The notes under the pieces: model-generated
The model's database searches: none
Seen by the model: only the letters and a program-made list of their open reading frames with translations
Told to the model about the DNA's origin: nothing
DNA from: Acidobacteriota bacterium
Lineage (GTDB): Bacteria > Acidobacteriota > Blastocatellia > Chloracidobacteriales > JADJPF01
NCBI GenBank assembly: GCA_016213785.1
Contig: JACQZQ010000023.1
Location: forward strand, 1 to 64,000
Reading direction: 5' to 3'
DNA length: 64,000 nt
Shown here: positions 18,900-27,291 of the stretch, piece after piece
Position numbering within the stretch: position 1 is the stretch's first letter
Layout of the letters: each line of letters begins with the position of its first letter
Made by a program: the position numbers and the translations under genes

Positions 18900-20462
18900 T
18901 TAGGGATTAAGTATTTTTCTTAGCAAATTAGATATGTTATTAGTTATTTCCGTAGAAACCTCTAAACCTGTCCAGAGCTTTAATTGCTCAAATGCCTGTG
19001 TAATAAGCATTTCTAGCCCACTTAAAATAATAACTCCACGCCTTTCAGCTTCTTCTAAAAGAGGTGTTTTTACAGGGTTATATACTAGATCATAAACCAT
19101 AGCACAATTTTTTAAAACTTCTGCTTTAATAGGTACTTTAGCCTCTGACTGCCAGCCTTTCATCCCTATTGGAGTAGTATTAACTAATAAATCACATTCT
19201 AATTTATCAGACTCACGGTAATCTTTTCCTATCACCCCAAACTGATTTACTAAAGAAGAGAGTTTTTCCTTATCACGGCCATAAAGAGTTATGTGGCTAC
19301 TTTCTTTTTTTAGTCCTGCTATTAGAGCACGAGCAGCGCCGCCTGTTCCAAGAACAGCAATTTTTCTATTTTCTAAATTAATTTTTGATTTTAATGGTTT
19401 AATAGCGCCTATTACATCTGTGTTATAGCCAATCAAGCGATCTTCTCTAACAACAATAGTATTAATTGCGCCTATTTCTTTTGCAGTCTCATCAATTTCA
19501 TCTAAGAGGTTTTGAATTGTTGATTTATGAGGAATAGTCACACTTGCACCAGAAAAATTCCAATCTATTTTTCTAGTTTTAGGGTGTAGAAAGTCTTTTA
19601 CAAAATCATTAAGTTGTTCTTTTGGAACAGATATAGGTAGATAAACAGCATTTTCTCCCAAAAAACGTAAAGCATTGTTATGAATATGAGGGGAAAGAGA
19701 ATGTCCAACCGGATACCCAAGTAGACAAAATATTTTTGTATCTTGGTTAATTGAATTAACCTTGTATAAAGAAAGCATTTCGTCTAATGTAAATTGTCCA
19801 GGTGCAGATTCTTGGCCTTTTTCTATTGCAGCAAAGGTAAGAAAGCTACCCCAACTTGGAGCTAAAATTCGGCTAACTTGCCCTAATTCCCCCATAGCTA
19901 AAGCAATAAGATTAACTTTTTCTTCTTTAGCTGTTTTTAGTAAAGAATAAATTGTTAATTGGTCTCTAAGATTATTTGCTTTAGCGGCAATTTTTATTAC
20001 TTCAGGGTTTAAGGTAGCTAAGCGGTTATAAATAAGAGAAAGCTCTTGCTCATCACATTTTTCAAAATCATGATGAGAAAGAATTATTTTTGCAGATTTA
20101 TTAAAAATTCGCTGATAGGTCAAATAAAGATGAAAAGCTGTAGTGTTATTTAAGGATAAATCAAAATCAAAATAATCTACACTTAGCTCTTTTGACCTAT
20201 TAGAGAGCATTCGGCTAAGAGTTTGTATACTACGATTTGGAATAGCCTCTTTTTTTTGACTACGATAAGTAAAAATTAAAGGCTTTTGACTAAGTTTAGT
20301 TGTACTTTTTAAGATCTCTTCGCTATCTTGGTGTAAATCCTTATCTTGTAAATAATCAAGACGTAGCTCTATAAAATCAGCTAAGGGATTTGCACCAAGA
20401 ATTTTACTTAAAACCTCTTCTAAAGTACTAGCTGTAATAGATACAGCAATTCTCTTTGTCAT
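18900..20462 (-). CDS. aroDE: Bifunctional 3-dehydroquinate dehydratase / shikimate dehydrogenase (AroD-AroE fusion)
   Basis: This encodes 520 residues carrying two successive shikimate-pathway enzymes. Residues 1-235 form a type I dehydroquinate dehydratase: IELRLDYL, LIFTYRS, the catalytic SHHDF (H131) and the Schiff-base lysine K157 in VIKIAAKAN. Residues 243-520 form shikimate dehydrogenase: GYPVGHSLSPHIHN, VTIPHKS (K313), GYNTDV (D349) and the NADP-binding LGTGGAARA (371-379). The product converts dehydroquinate to shikimate in one chain. Both active sites look intact. The ATG overlaps the former tail of the upstream ADOP gene, and AAAGGA serves as ribosome site. Confidence 0.93.
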   Translation of the reverse strand: MTKRIAVSITASTLEEVLSKILGANPLADFIELRLDYLQDKDLHQDSEEILKSTTKLSQKPLIFTYRSQKKEAIPNRSIQTLSRMLSNRSKELSVDYFDFDLSLNNTTAFHLYLTYQRIFNKSAKIILSHHDFEKCDEQELSLIYNRLATLNPEVIKIAAKANNLRDQLTIYSLLKTAKEEKVNLIALAMGELGQVSRILAPSWGSFLTFAAIEKGQESAPGQFTLDEMLSLYKVNSINQDTKIFCLLGYPVGHSLSPHIHNNALRFLGENAVYLPISVPKEQLNDFVKDFLHPKTRKIDWNFSGASVTIPHKSTIQNLLDEIDETAKEIGAINTIVVREDRLIGYNTDVIGAIKPLKSKINLENRKIAVLGTGGAARALIAGLKKESSHITLYGRDKEKLSSLVNQFGVIGKDYRESDKLECDLLVNTTPIGMKGWQSEAKVPIKAEVLKNCAMVYDLVYNPVKTPLLEEAERRGVIILSGLEMLITQAFEQLKLWTGLEVSTEITNNISNLLRKILNP

Positions 20463-20468
20463 AGTCCT

Positions 20469-22895
20469 TTATTCATACCTTAGCGCAATTAATGGGTCAA
20501 CCTTTGTTGCCTTGCGTGCAGGTAAATAACAGGCTGTTAAAGAAACTAGAGAAAGAAAAACTGCTGATTAAATAAAAATTGTTGGATCTGTAGTGCTTAC
20601 TTCATAAAGTAAACTAGTCATAACGCGAGTAAGTAGAAATGCTCCTAATAAACCTATACCTATACCTATTAATGCTAATGTCATACCTTGTTTAACTATC
20701 ATCATTACTACTTGCTCGCTTTGAGCGCCTAACGCCATTCTTATTCCTATTTCATGAGTTCGTTGTGAAACAGAGTAAGATATAACTCCATAAACACCTA
20801 CTGATGCTAAAATTAATGCTACTGAAGCAAATATGCCTAATAGAACTAGTAATAATTTTTCTGGAGCAATTGAATTTTCAACTAATTGAGAAAAAGTCTT
20901 AACATCATAAATAGGCAATTCTTTATCTAGACTCAACACTTCCTTACGTAAAATACCTGTATAAGATAAAGTATCTCCTGTAACTTTAATAGCTAAATTA
21001 ATTCGGCTAGAAGGGCTTTGATAATAAGGGCGATACATTTGTACTAAATTATCACCTTCAGAAAGCTCATCATAGCGAATACTAGCAACTACACCTACAA
21101 CTTCCATCCAGGGGTCATCAGAGTCTTTATCACCGCCTTTTATTTTTTTCCCTATAGGATTTTGATTAGGCCAATATTTCTTAGCAAACTTTTCATCAAT
21201 AATAACAACTGGCAAAGAATCCTTTCTATCCTGCTCAGTAAAAACTCTACCTGAAAGTAGTTTTATACTTAAAGTTTTAAAATAGCTAGGTGGAACTACA
21301 GTATATTCTGTTGATGGTAAAATTTTTATATCTTGAGGGAAATCTTCTAGAAAAAAGCTTGTTTGATTGCCTGCATTTTGTAAAGGTAAGCGATTACTAG
21401 AAGCAACAGATTCTACTCCAGGTATTGTAGCTAAACGAGTTAGTAACTCTTGATAAAATGCTACTTTTTGCTCGGGTTCAGGATATTTTGTTTTTGGTAG
21501 GCTTAGGGTTGCTATTAAAATATTATCTGACTTAAAACCTGCATCTACTTGTTGTAGCTTAACAAAACTTTTAATAAATAGCCCTGAACTAATAAGTAAA
21601 ATTAAAGTAAAAGTGATTTCAGCTACAATTAATATACTACGTAGTTTATTTTGACCACAGCTACCTGTAGTAGCGCGATTACTTTCTTTAAGTGACTCAT
21701 TAAGGTCTAGTTTAGTAGATTGAAGGGCAGGAACTAAGCCAAAAATTACCCCTGTAGCACAAGATAAAATTAGTGTAAAAATAAGAACTTGACCATCAAC
21801 CTTAACATCTATCATACGTGGGACAGAATCTAGACCTGGAAAGCTGATTATTGCACTAACTCCCCAGGTAGCTAGCAATAGTCCTAGAGTTCCGCCTACT
21901 AAGGCTAATATCAGGCTTTCAGTTAAAAGCTGTCTAATAATTCTCATACGATTAGCGCCTAAAACAGAACGAATAGCAATTTCCTTATTTCTAGTAACAG
22001 ATTTTGCTAAAAGTAAATTAGCGACATTAGCACAAGCAATTAATAAAACTGCTCCAACAGAGGCCAAAAGTAAAAATAGTGGTGTGCGAATTTGCCCTAC
22101 AATCCGTTCATAGGCAGATTTTATTGCAACTTTATTATCAGGGTTGCTTTTAGGATATTGTTTTTCTAATTGAGCGGCAATAATAGACATTTCAGCTTGA
22201 GCTTGTAAGAGATTTACACCTGATTTTAATCTAGCAATAGCATAAAGACCTGGATGGTTTTCTCTTATCCAATTAGGGTCATTTTCATTTAAGCCAACAG
22301 GAACCCAAAGTTGAGTTTTATTAGTTGGAAATTGAAAGCTCTTAGGCATAATTCCAATAATTGTATAGTTTTGCCCATTAAGTGTTAATTTCTCTCCTAA
22401 AACACTTTCTCTAGCAGCAAAATTTTGTTGCCAAAACCCATAACTTAATAAAACTACAGGATTTGCACCGGGTTTATCTTCTTCCACTAGAAAGTTTCGC
22501 CCAATTAAAGGATTTACTTTAAGAGCTAAAAATAAGTCTAGAGAAGCCATTACCCCTGCTACTTGCTCAGCTTCTCCACTGCTATTAATAAGGCTATAGC
22601 TTTGATTACGAAAAACCCCTATACGTTCAAATACTTTATTTTGTGCACGCCAGTCTAAAAAATTAGGATAGGCAACAGACATATTATCTATTTGTGCACT
22701 TTTTTCTGAGATAAATACTAGATCCTCAGATTTTTCATAAGGCAGAGGTTTAAGTAGCACAGTGTTTACAATACTAAATATTGCACTATTAGCGCCTATA
22801 CCTAAGGCTAGAGTTATAATTGCTATTACTGATACAATTTTGTATTTCCATAGCATACGAAAGCCATATTTGATATCTGTAAGTAGGTTTTGCAT
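20469..22895 (-). pseudogene. ADOP-type permease interrupted by an in-frame TAA near its C-terminus
   Basis: The open frame runs 775 residues, from MQNLLTDIKYGFRMLWKYK to DPTIFI, and stops at TAA 20570-20568. It shows the ADOP layout: first helix, periplasmic MacB core, mid helices, second periplasmic domain, and the FtsX block THEIGIRMALGAQ. Reading on in the same frame gives 32 more residues ending [18 protein letters not shown] and a natural stop at 20469. These align without gaps to the tail of the 11.9-14.4 kb paralogue, and the TAA falls opposite an isoleucine. The lost part is the last membrane helix and its conserved end. It has an AGGAGGT ribosome site and may still make a truncated protein. 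Confidence 0.85.
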
Positions 22896-22990
22896 CTGGA
22901 GAACCTCCTAGGAGGGTTAAAGAGGTAGCGATTTTATAGGTCTTAAGCATTTCTAAAACCCCAGTTTTGAGACTTGGGATAGAGAAATGC

Positions 22991-23008
22991 AATTGCCGAA
23001 AGGCAATT
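22991..23008. other. Short GNRA-loop hairpin
   Basis: A 7-bp stem (AATTGCC/GGCAATT) with a GAAA loop (plus-strand reading) lies in the leader of the second ADOP gene. A second nested inverted repeat (GCATTTCT/AGAAATGC, 22947-22954 with 22983-22990) sits beside it. Confidence 0.5.
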
Positions 23009-23074
23009 AAAAAGGTTGACCTAAGTAAAACTAAAGAATAATATAAACAAACCTAAACAAAAAAGTTTAAGTAC

Positions 23075-23345
23075 TTTGCAAGTGGGTGTCACTTGCTGGC
23101 GGATGGGCTGGCCGTCATTGCGCCTGGAGGCTTGGCATTAGTCAGGTCTGCGAAGGGTGAACCTGAGAATCCTCTTTCTAAAAGAACGTAGGTCGCTCAC
23201 CCCTTGGGCTAGCAACGGCTACTTGGTTGCCACCTTTAGGGACTCTCCTCAATTCATTGTGGAGAGGATGTCAAGAAGATAGATGTTGGGAACTGGTTAA
23301 ATATTTAGATAACGCATTACACTCCGCCAATCCCTAGTTCCCAAC
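23075..23345 (-). mobile_element. Probable IS200/IS605-type right-end relic with omega-RNA-like structured segment
   Basis: This GC-richer block stands out from its AT-rich surroundings and has no coding frame. Read on the minus strand it holds a series of hairpins: GTTGGGAACT/AGTTCCCAAC (23336-23345 with 23285-23294), CTTGACATCCTCTCC...GGAGAG, GCAAC/GTTGC, an extended GGGTGA-ACCT/AGGT-TCACCC stem, and a terminal GCAAGTG/CACTTGC hairpin (23078-23096). The TTGACATCCTCTCC hairpin followed by structured GC-rich sequence and a terminal palindrome recalls the 3' ends of TnpB-carrying IS605/IS1341 elements. There the segment acts as transposase-end DNA and omega RNA. No tnpB is next to it. An unrelated structured ncRNA is the alternative. 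Confidence 0.42.
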
Positions 23346-23472
23346 CCGCGTTTTCTTTAATACCAAGTTTCGTGCCAAAACTATCAGATCTTTCAACACA
23401 AAGAAAATAAAGCAGTTAGGTTGTTGTTAATTATTTAGTAATTAGTATCTAAGCTAAACTAGTGACCGCTTT

Positions 23473-23490
23473 TGGGACAGCTACGTCCCA
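23473..23490. other. Small hairpin near the tRNA-Leu gene
   Basis: This is a 6-bp TGGGAC/GTCCCA stem with loop AGCTAC in AT-rich spacer, without a T-tract. Its role is unknown. Confidence 0.4.
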
Positions 23491-23564
23491 GATCGACTCA
23501 ATTTAATAATTAATTATATTGGGTTAAGTGTATTAAGAAAGCGAATTATAGAGAAGTTAGTTAA

Positions 23565-23647
23565 TGCGGATGAGAGGACTTGAACCTCCACCAACCGAAG
23601 TTGACAGCGTTCTGAGCGCTGCGCGTCTGCCATTCCGCCACACCCGC
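23565..23647 (-). tRNA. tRNA-Leu (CAG)
   Basis: This is an 83-nt class II tRNA on the minus strand. The acceptor GCGGGTG pairs with CATCCGC. The leucine-type GTGGCGGAATGGCAGACGC D region is present. The anticodon stem is CAGCG/CGCTG around CTCAGAA (anticodon CAG), followed by a variable arm and the T arm GAGGTTCAAGTCCTC. The discriminator is A, and CCA is not encoded. Confidence 0.96.
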
Positions 23648-23858
23648 AAAATTCACTCGACTATAAAAGATTTTGCTACCACCTGCAAGCTTGAATTACT
23701 GTAAGTCTTGCTTTGAAAGTAACTAAACCTAGTAATGGTTCAGGGGTATCAAGCAGTGATAGAAAGATTAGAGTTAGAATGAGCTAAAGAAATGTCAGGT
23801 AAAAGGGTGTAATGGTTCATTCGGAAATGGAGGTAAGTAATTGGAGTTATTCTGCTTT

Positions 23859-24572
23859 TTAGCTAAATAATTGATAGGGTTTGTGTTCTTTTTGATCTAA
23901 CTGAGCTAAATAGTTGACAAGTTTATATTCGTTAATGATTAAAAAGTGTTCTTTAGTAGTTTCAATAAGGCCAAGCTTATGAAATCTTTGCATAAATAGG
24001 CTAATACGAGGACGTGTTGTACCTATCATTGCAGAGAATTCCTCATGTGAAATTTTCAGGGGAATAAGTATGCTGTGAAGATCTTGCTTACCTAGAGATT
24101 GGGCTAAGTATAACAATGTTTTTCCTAGCCGTTGTTCGCTGTTAACAGTTACTAAATTAGAAATAACTTGTTGTTGGCTGGCAATTCGTGTTGCTAAGTA
24201 TTTTACAAACCCTTCTAATAATGAGTTGTTGCTTAAATGCATAAGAAATTTACTAGAAGGAATCTGTCTTAAGCATGTTTCTTGCATAGTAATTGCTGCT
24301 TCTATTCGTTCACCTGAGTCTGACACACATAACTCGCCAAAGATATCTCCTTTATGATGAATTACAAGAATACATTCTTTACCTTCAAGAGAAGCTACTA
24401 CAAGCTTAACTTGGCCGCTTTCAATAAAGTAAACCTTACCATCTTTGTCTCCACAGTTATAGACATTGGTGTGCCTGGCAAGTTTGATGTTAGGATAATC
24501 TAAACTTTCTTTCAGTAGCAAATCCTGCAACTGGCTTTTGAATAAGGCTATACTGGGAAGATCTTGAATCAT
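23859..24572 (-). CDS. Crp/Fnr-family transcriptional regulator
   Basis: This encodes 237 residues. A cyclic-nucleotide-binding-like beta-roll (about 25-140; GKVYFIESGQVKLVV, GDIFGELC) is followed by a long dimer helix and a C-terminal winged helix-turn-helix. The recognition region is ISHEEFSAMIGTTRPRISLFMQRF. Fnr-type iron-sulphur cysteines are not evident at the N-terminus, and the cAMP-binding RxxS pattern is not clearly kept, so the signal is unknown. It is a lone minus-strand gene beyond tRNA-Leu, with a 379-base upstream spacer. Confidence 0.88.
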   Translation of the reverse strand: MIQDLPSIALFKSQLQDLLLKESLDYPNIKLARHTNVYNCGDKDGKVYFIESGQVKLVVASLEGKECILVIHHKGDIFGELCVSDSGERIEAAITMQETCLRQIPSSKFLMHLSNNSLLEGFVKYLATRIASQQQVISNLVTVNSEQRLGKTLLYLAQSLGKQDLHSILIPLKISHEEFSAMIGTTRPRISLFMQRFHKLGLIETTKEHFLIINEYKLVNYLAQLDQKEHKPYQLFS

Positions 24573-24951
24573 ACTTTCAACCTCTGTCTAATTTGAGTAA
24601 GTAATGCTCATAGCAAACTAAAAATATTATTATCGTTTGTCATAAAATATAAAGTACAAGTTGGTTTTGCAAAATTAGTAGCTTTAGCTGGAAGTTATAA
24701 TAGAAACAGATCTATAAGAAAATAAGAAGAGAATGCGCTAAACTTAAATTGAGTTTGCTCTATAAACAAAGTCTACTCTATAATTTAGCAAGTAGATAGT
24801 CAAACTAGTTTAGTTTTTCCTGGGTATTCTAAGCATAGAGCTTTATACTAAACTTTTAAGCTTCTACTTATTAGGTATGATTAGGTATGATTGGTACTAA
24901 GTAGCAATATAAATGATCTGAATTTAAAAATTAAAAATAGATTAAAAAAAG
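24573..24951. other. Intergenic stretch upstream of the Crp/Fnr gene
   Basis: This is 379 bases of AT-rich DNA. It carries a short tandem TTAGGTATGA near 24870-24890 and presumably the regulator's promoter. I see no gene or strong hairpin. Confidence 0.5.
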
Positions 24952-25263
24952 TTAATCAGGGAAAGATACTGTGTATCCATGATCTTCAAGGTAGGTAGCA
25001 ATTACTTCTAAACTGTACTTATCAAACTCATCGTCTACATCTATAGAACTAGTTTGATCTGTAAGGCTATTTTTTGCTTCGTAAGAGTTGCAATTAACAT
25101 GGTTTGAAATGAACCTAGCTAGCCAAGCAGCCGTCAAAGTATTAATTTTGACGTAATTAGGTCCCGCGACTGTAAAATATTTTGAACTAACACCTTCGCC
25201 TACTTGCTCCCAATTTACAGATAGAAGGGCATCGTTTATTTTATCCTCTAACCAAATGCTCAT
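24952..25263 (-). CDS. Unassigned 103-residue protein
   Basis: I do not recognise this family. The protein is soluble and acidic (SSIDVDDEFDKYSLEVIATY near the end), with no signal peptide or membrane segment, and starts MSIWLEDKINDALLSVNW. A purine-rich GGAAAGAAG upstream of the ATG suggests genuine translation. It stands alone between the Crp/Fnr gene and the nuoB region, on the same strand as the regulator but 379 bases away. An immunity-like or adaptor role cannot be told from sequence. Confidence 0.55.
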   Translation of the reverse strand: MSIWLEDKINDALLSVNWEQVGEGVSSKYFTVAGPNYVKINTLTAAWLARFISNHVNCNSYEAKNSLTDQTSSIDVDDEFDKYSLEVIATYLEDHGYTVSFPD

Positions 25264-25654
25264 TTCTTTCTTCTTTCCAAGATATTTTTATAGCAGTTAG
25301 TAGTTATAGAAATTGATAACTATCTTATTGATTTTGACTATATTTATCGCTAGAAAGCACGTCTCAAATATCTTGGACTAAATTATATCTCTATTGCAAA
25401 CAAACGCCTGTTCAATATTGAACACAAAGGAAAAGAGTCTGTAAAATATAGTCGATTTTTCCAGCTTTTATCACGGCCCCGATTAAGTGGAGTGCTACCA
25501 AATCCATATGTGGTGAGTTATTTTTTCAGAGCTATACTGCTGCTCAACAATAACTTATCAATCCTTGTCCAATATGTCTAAGAATGAACAGAAACTTATA
25601 GTAAATGGGTATATTATCTAACGGTGCTCCTTAAAAGCAGAAAGCGTGAAGATT
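25264..25654. other. Intergenic stretch with a perfect 16-bp palindrome
   Basis: This 391-base spacer contains the palindrome at 25409-25424. It also contains a stop-free plus-strand stretch, 25354-25581, without a usable start codon, possibly the remnant of a lost gene. Nothing else is supported. Confidence 0.5.
25409..25424. promoter_or_regulatory. 16-bp perfect palindrome, candidate operator
   Basis: TGTTCAATATTGAACA is a perfect dyad in the spacer between divergent genes, a position where a regulator could bind. It does not match the Crp or Fnr consensus closely. The binding protein is unknown. Confidence 0.35.
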
Positions 25655-25801
25655 ATGTACCAAAAGATTTGCATCCTTCTTTTTTTTCTATGGTTTATAG
25701 GTCTTACAACTCAAATCGGTGATTCTATTCATATATTATTTATTACTGCCTTAATAGTACTACTATTAGGGCTATTTATCCGTTCTCCTAAACTAAACTA
25801 A
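25655..25801 (+). CDS. Tiny membrane protein, lmo0937/DUF5670-like
   Basis: This encodes 48 residues beginning MYQKICILLFFLWFIGL. Two hydrophobic segments (about 4-18 and 25-43) flank GDSIHIL, a pattern shared with the lmo0937/DUF5670 family of two-helix peptides, whose function is unknown. A GTG three codons upstream (25646) is an alternative start with an AGAAAG site. The stop lies 9 bases before nuoB, whose ribosome site abuts it, so the two probably share an mRNA. The match rests on pattern and size only. Confidence 0.6.
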   Translation: MYQKICILLFFLWFIGLTTQIGDSIHILFITALIVLLLGLFIRSPKLN

Positions 25802-25810
25802 GGAAATATT

Positions 25811-26365
25811 ATGGGAATAGAAAATATGTTTATGGATGTATTGCCAGAAGTCTTAACAACAAGGGTTGATGATCTGATAAACTGGGCACGTAAATCAAGT
25901 TTATGGCCGGCTACTTTTGGATTGGCTTGCTGTGCAATTGAAATGATGGCTGTAACAAGTGCTAGATTTGATATAGCTAGATTTGGAGCAGAGGTTTTTC
26001 GTGCTAGTCCTAGGCAAGCTGATCTAATGATTGTTTCAGGTCGAGTGTCACGTAAGATGGCACCCGTATTGCGTCGAGTCTATGATCAAATGCCAGAACC
26101 AAAGTGGGTAATTGCAATGGGTGCTTGTGCAACTGCGGGAGGAATATTTGATACCTATGCAATTGTACAAGGTGTTCATCAGGTTGTTCCTGTTGATATT
26201 TTTGTTCCAGGTTGTCCGCCTCGGCCTGAAACTCTTATCTATGCAATAATGAAATTACAGCAAAAAATCCAAACAGAACACCTTTCTATGCGTAGAGATA
26301 CCGTTCCTATAAAAGAGCAATTATGGGAAACAGAAGAACATCCGCCTCTCTTATACATTCCATAA
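25811..26365 (+). CDS. nuoB: NADH-quinone oxidoreductase subunit B (NuoB)
   Basis: This encodes 184 residues. NuoB carries cluster N2, the last iron-sulphur centre before quinone in complex I. All four ligands are present: adjacent C40-C41 in [10 protein letters not shown]106 in GACATAGG and C135 in PGCPPRPE. The frame is full length with an AAGGAAA ribosome site. No other nuo gene is in the window, whereas nuoB normally lies between nuoA and nuoC. This may be a split nuo set or an extra copy. A hydrogenase small-subunit relative is less likely given the NuoB-specific [20 protein letters not shown] block. Confidence 0.92.
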   Translation: MGIENMFMDVLPEVLTTRVDDLINWARKSSLWPATFGLACCAIEMMAVTSARFDIARFGAEVFRASPRQADLMIVSGRVSRKMAPVLRRVYDQMPEPKWVIAMGACATAGGIFDTYAIVQGVHQVVPVDIFVPGCPPRPETLIYAIMKLQQKIQTEHLSMRRDTVPIKEQLWETEEHPPLLYIP

Positions 26366-26437
26366 TCTTCATAACTATTCTAACAGTGCCAAAAAAGATT
26401 ACAAGTATAGGCTAATTCAAAGCTAAGGTTAATAATT

Positions 26438-26800
26438 ATGTATAAACAATTTGAAACGGATAGATTTGACCTTGTAAAAACAGATAAAGTGCGTATAGAA
26501 AACTATCTACTGTCTGGGCATAGCCAACGTGGTGAACTTAATGTGTGGATTGATGTTAGCGATAAAGGCAACCGGTTTTTATACCAAAGTACTTTTCAAG
26601 GAAATAAAAATTATCTGCATACAGGCGTTTACACAAAGAAATGTCATATTTTGAGTGAAAAACTAACTGGTCATTATTATTTTCTTGATATTAATGACTG
26701 TGGTATTTGGCTTTTTAATGATACATTCTCTGGCTCGGAAAATTATGATCTAGATCAATCTATCAAAATCCAGCAATGGTTAGACAGTTCACCCCAATAA
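26438..26800 (+). CDS. Unassigned 120-residue protein
   Basis: I do not recognise this family. It is soluble, without signal or membrane segments, and rich in aromatic residues and beta-type pattern (GHYYFLDINDCGIWLF). It starts 72 bases after nuoB on the same strand with an AAGG site, so it could be co-transcribed. It lacks cysteine or histidine motifs expected of a redox subunit. Nothing ties it to complex I beyond position. Confidence 0.5.
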   Translation: MYKQFETDRFDLVKTDKVRIENYLLSGHSQRGELNVWIDVSDKGNRFLYQSTFQGNKNYLHTGVYTKKCHILSEKLTGHYYFLDINDCGIWLFNDTFSGSENYDLDQSIKIQQWLDSSPQ

Positions 26801-27291
26801 AACTAAAAAACCTAAATATCGACAGGAAACACTAGTAAGGTTTTGGTTCGGGTGGTTATAAGAATCAAGAAGAATGGCAATCCTAGGATCTAACAAAACA
26901 ATGATGTTTTGCCAGAAAGACCCTATTATTTAGCGAGCATCCGAGAAATTAATATGCTGATAAACCCAATGAAGGTTAGCGCTAAGATAAAAATCACTAA
27001 AATAGTATGCCAAAAAGAAAATTTTGTTTCTTCTTGTCCTTCAGTTAGTTGATCAGGTAAGTGTAGCTTACCAATAATATATTAAGAAATTAGGTTGTTT
27101 TTTCATCCTTGTTCAGTATTAGACAGAAATTAACTATTTAGACGTTTATTATATTGCTTTAAAAGGATGAATAGCTTACAAGACTAGCTATTCATTATGG
27201 TTTGGTTGTAATAGTAACGCTTGTAAGAATCTAAAACTTGCTAATTCTAATCAAAAATTATTCAACAAACCAAACTTTGAAAGGAACGTTT
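26801..27291. other. Intergenic stretch holding a broken small membrane ORF
   Basis: This is 491 bases. The only gene-like content is the minus-strand small ORF at 26926-27106. The radical SAM gene's promoter and AAAGGAA site lie at the right end. Confidence 0.5.
26926..27106 (-). pseudogene. Frame-broken small single-helix membrane protein
   Basis: An ATG at 27106 begins MKKQPNFL and soon stops. The next frame, from 27081, runs 51 residues (starting YIIGKLHLPDQLTEG) into a clear membrane helix (FWHTILVIFILALTFIGFIS) and a basic end at a stop at 26926. That frame has no start codon of its own. Removing one base near 27080-27088 would give a 59-residue protein. This may be a decayed gene, a sequencing error, or a frame change in the AT-rich TTAATATATTATT. 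The family is not recognised. Confidence 0.4.

Noticed and set aside
23075-23345. RNase P, tmRNA, SRP or 6S RNA
   Set aside because: The key cores (GAGGAAAGUCC, a tmRNA tag and T arm, the GGAAGGAAGCAGC-type SRP loop, or a single long 6S rod) are not seen.
25354-25581. Stop-free plus-strand stretch that could be a lost gene
   Set aside because: It has no start codon or recognisable family and is only 75 codons; chance cannot be excluded.
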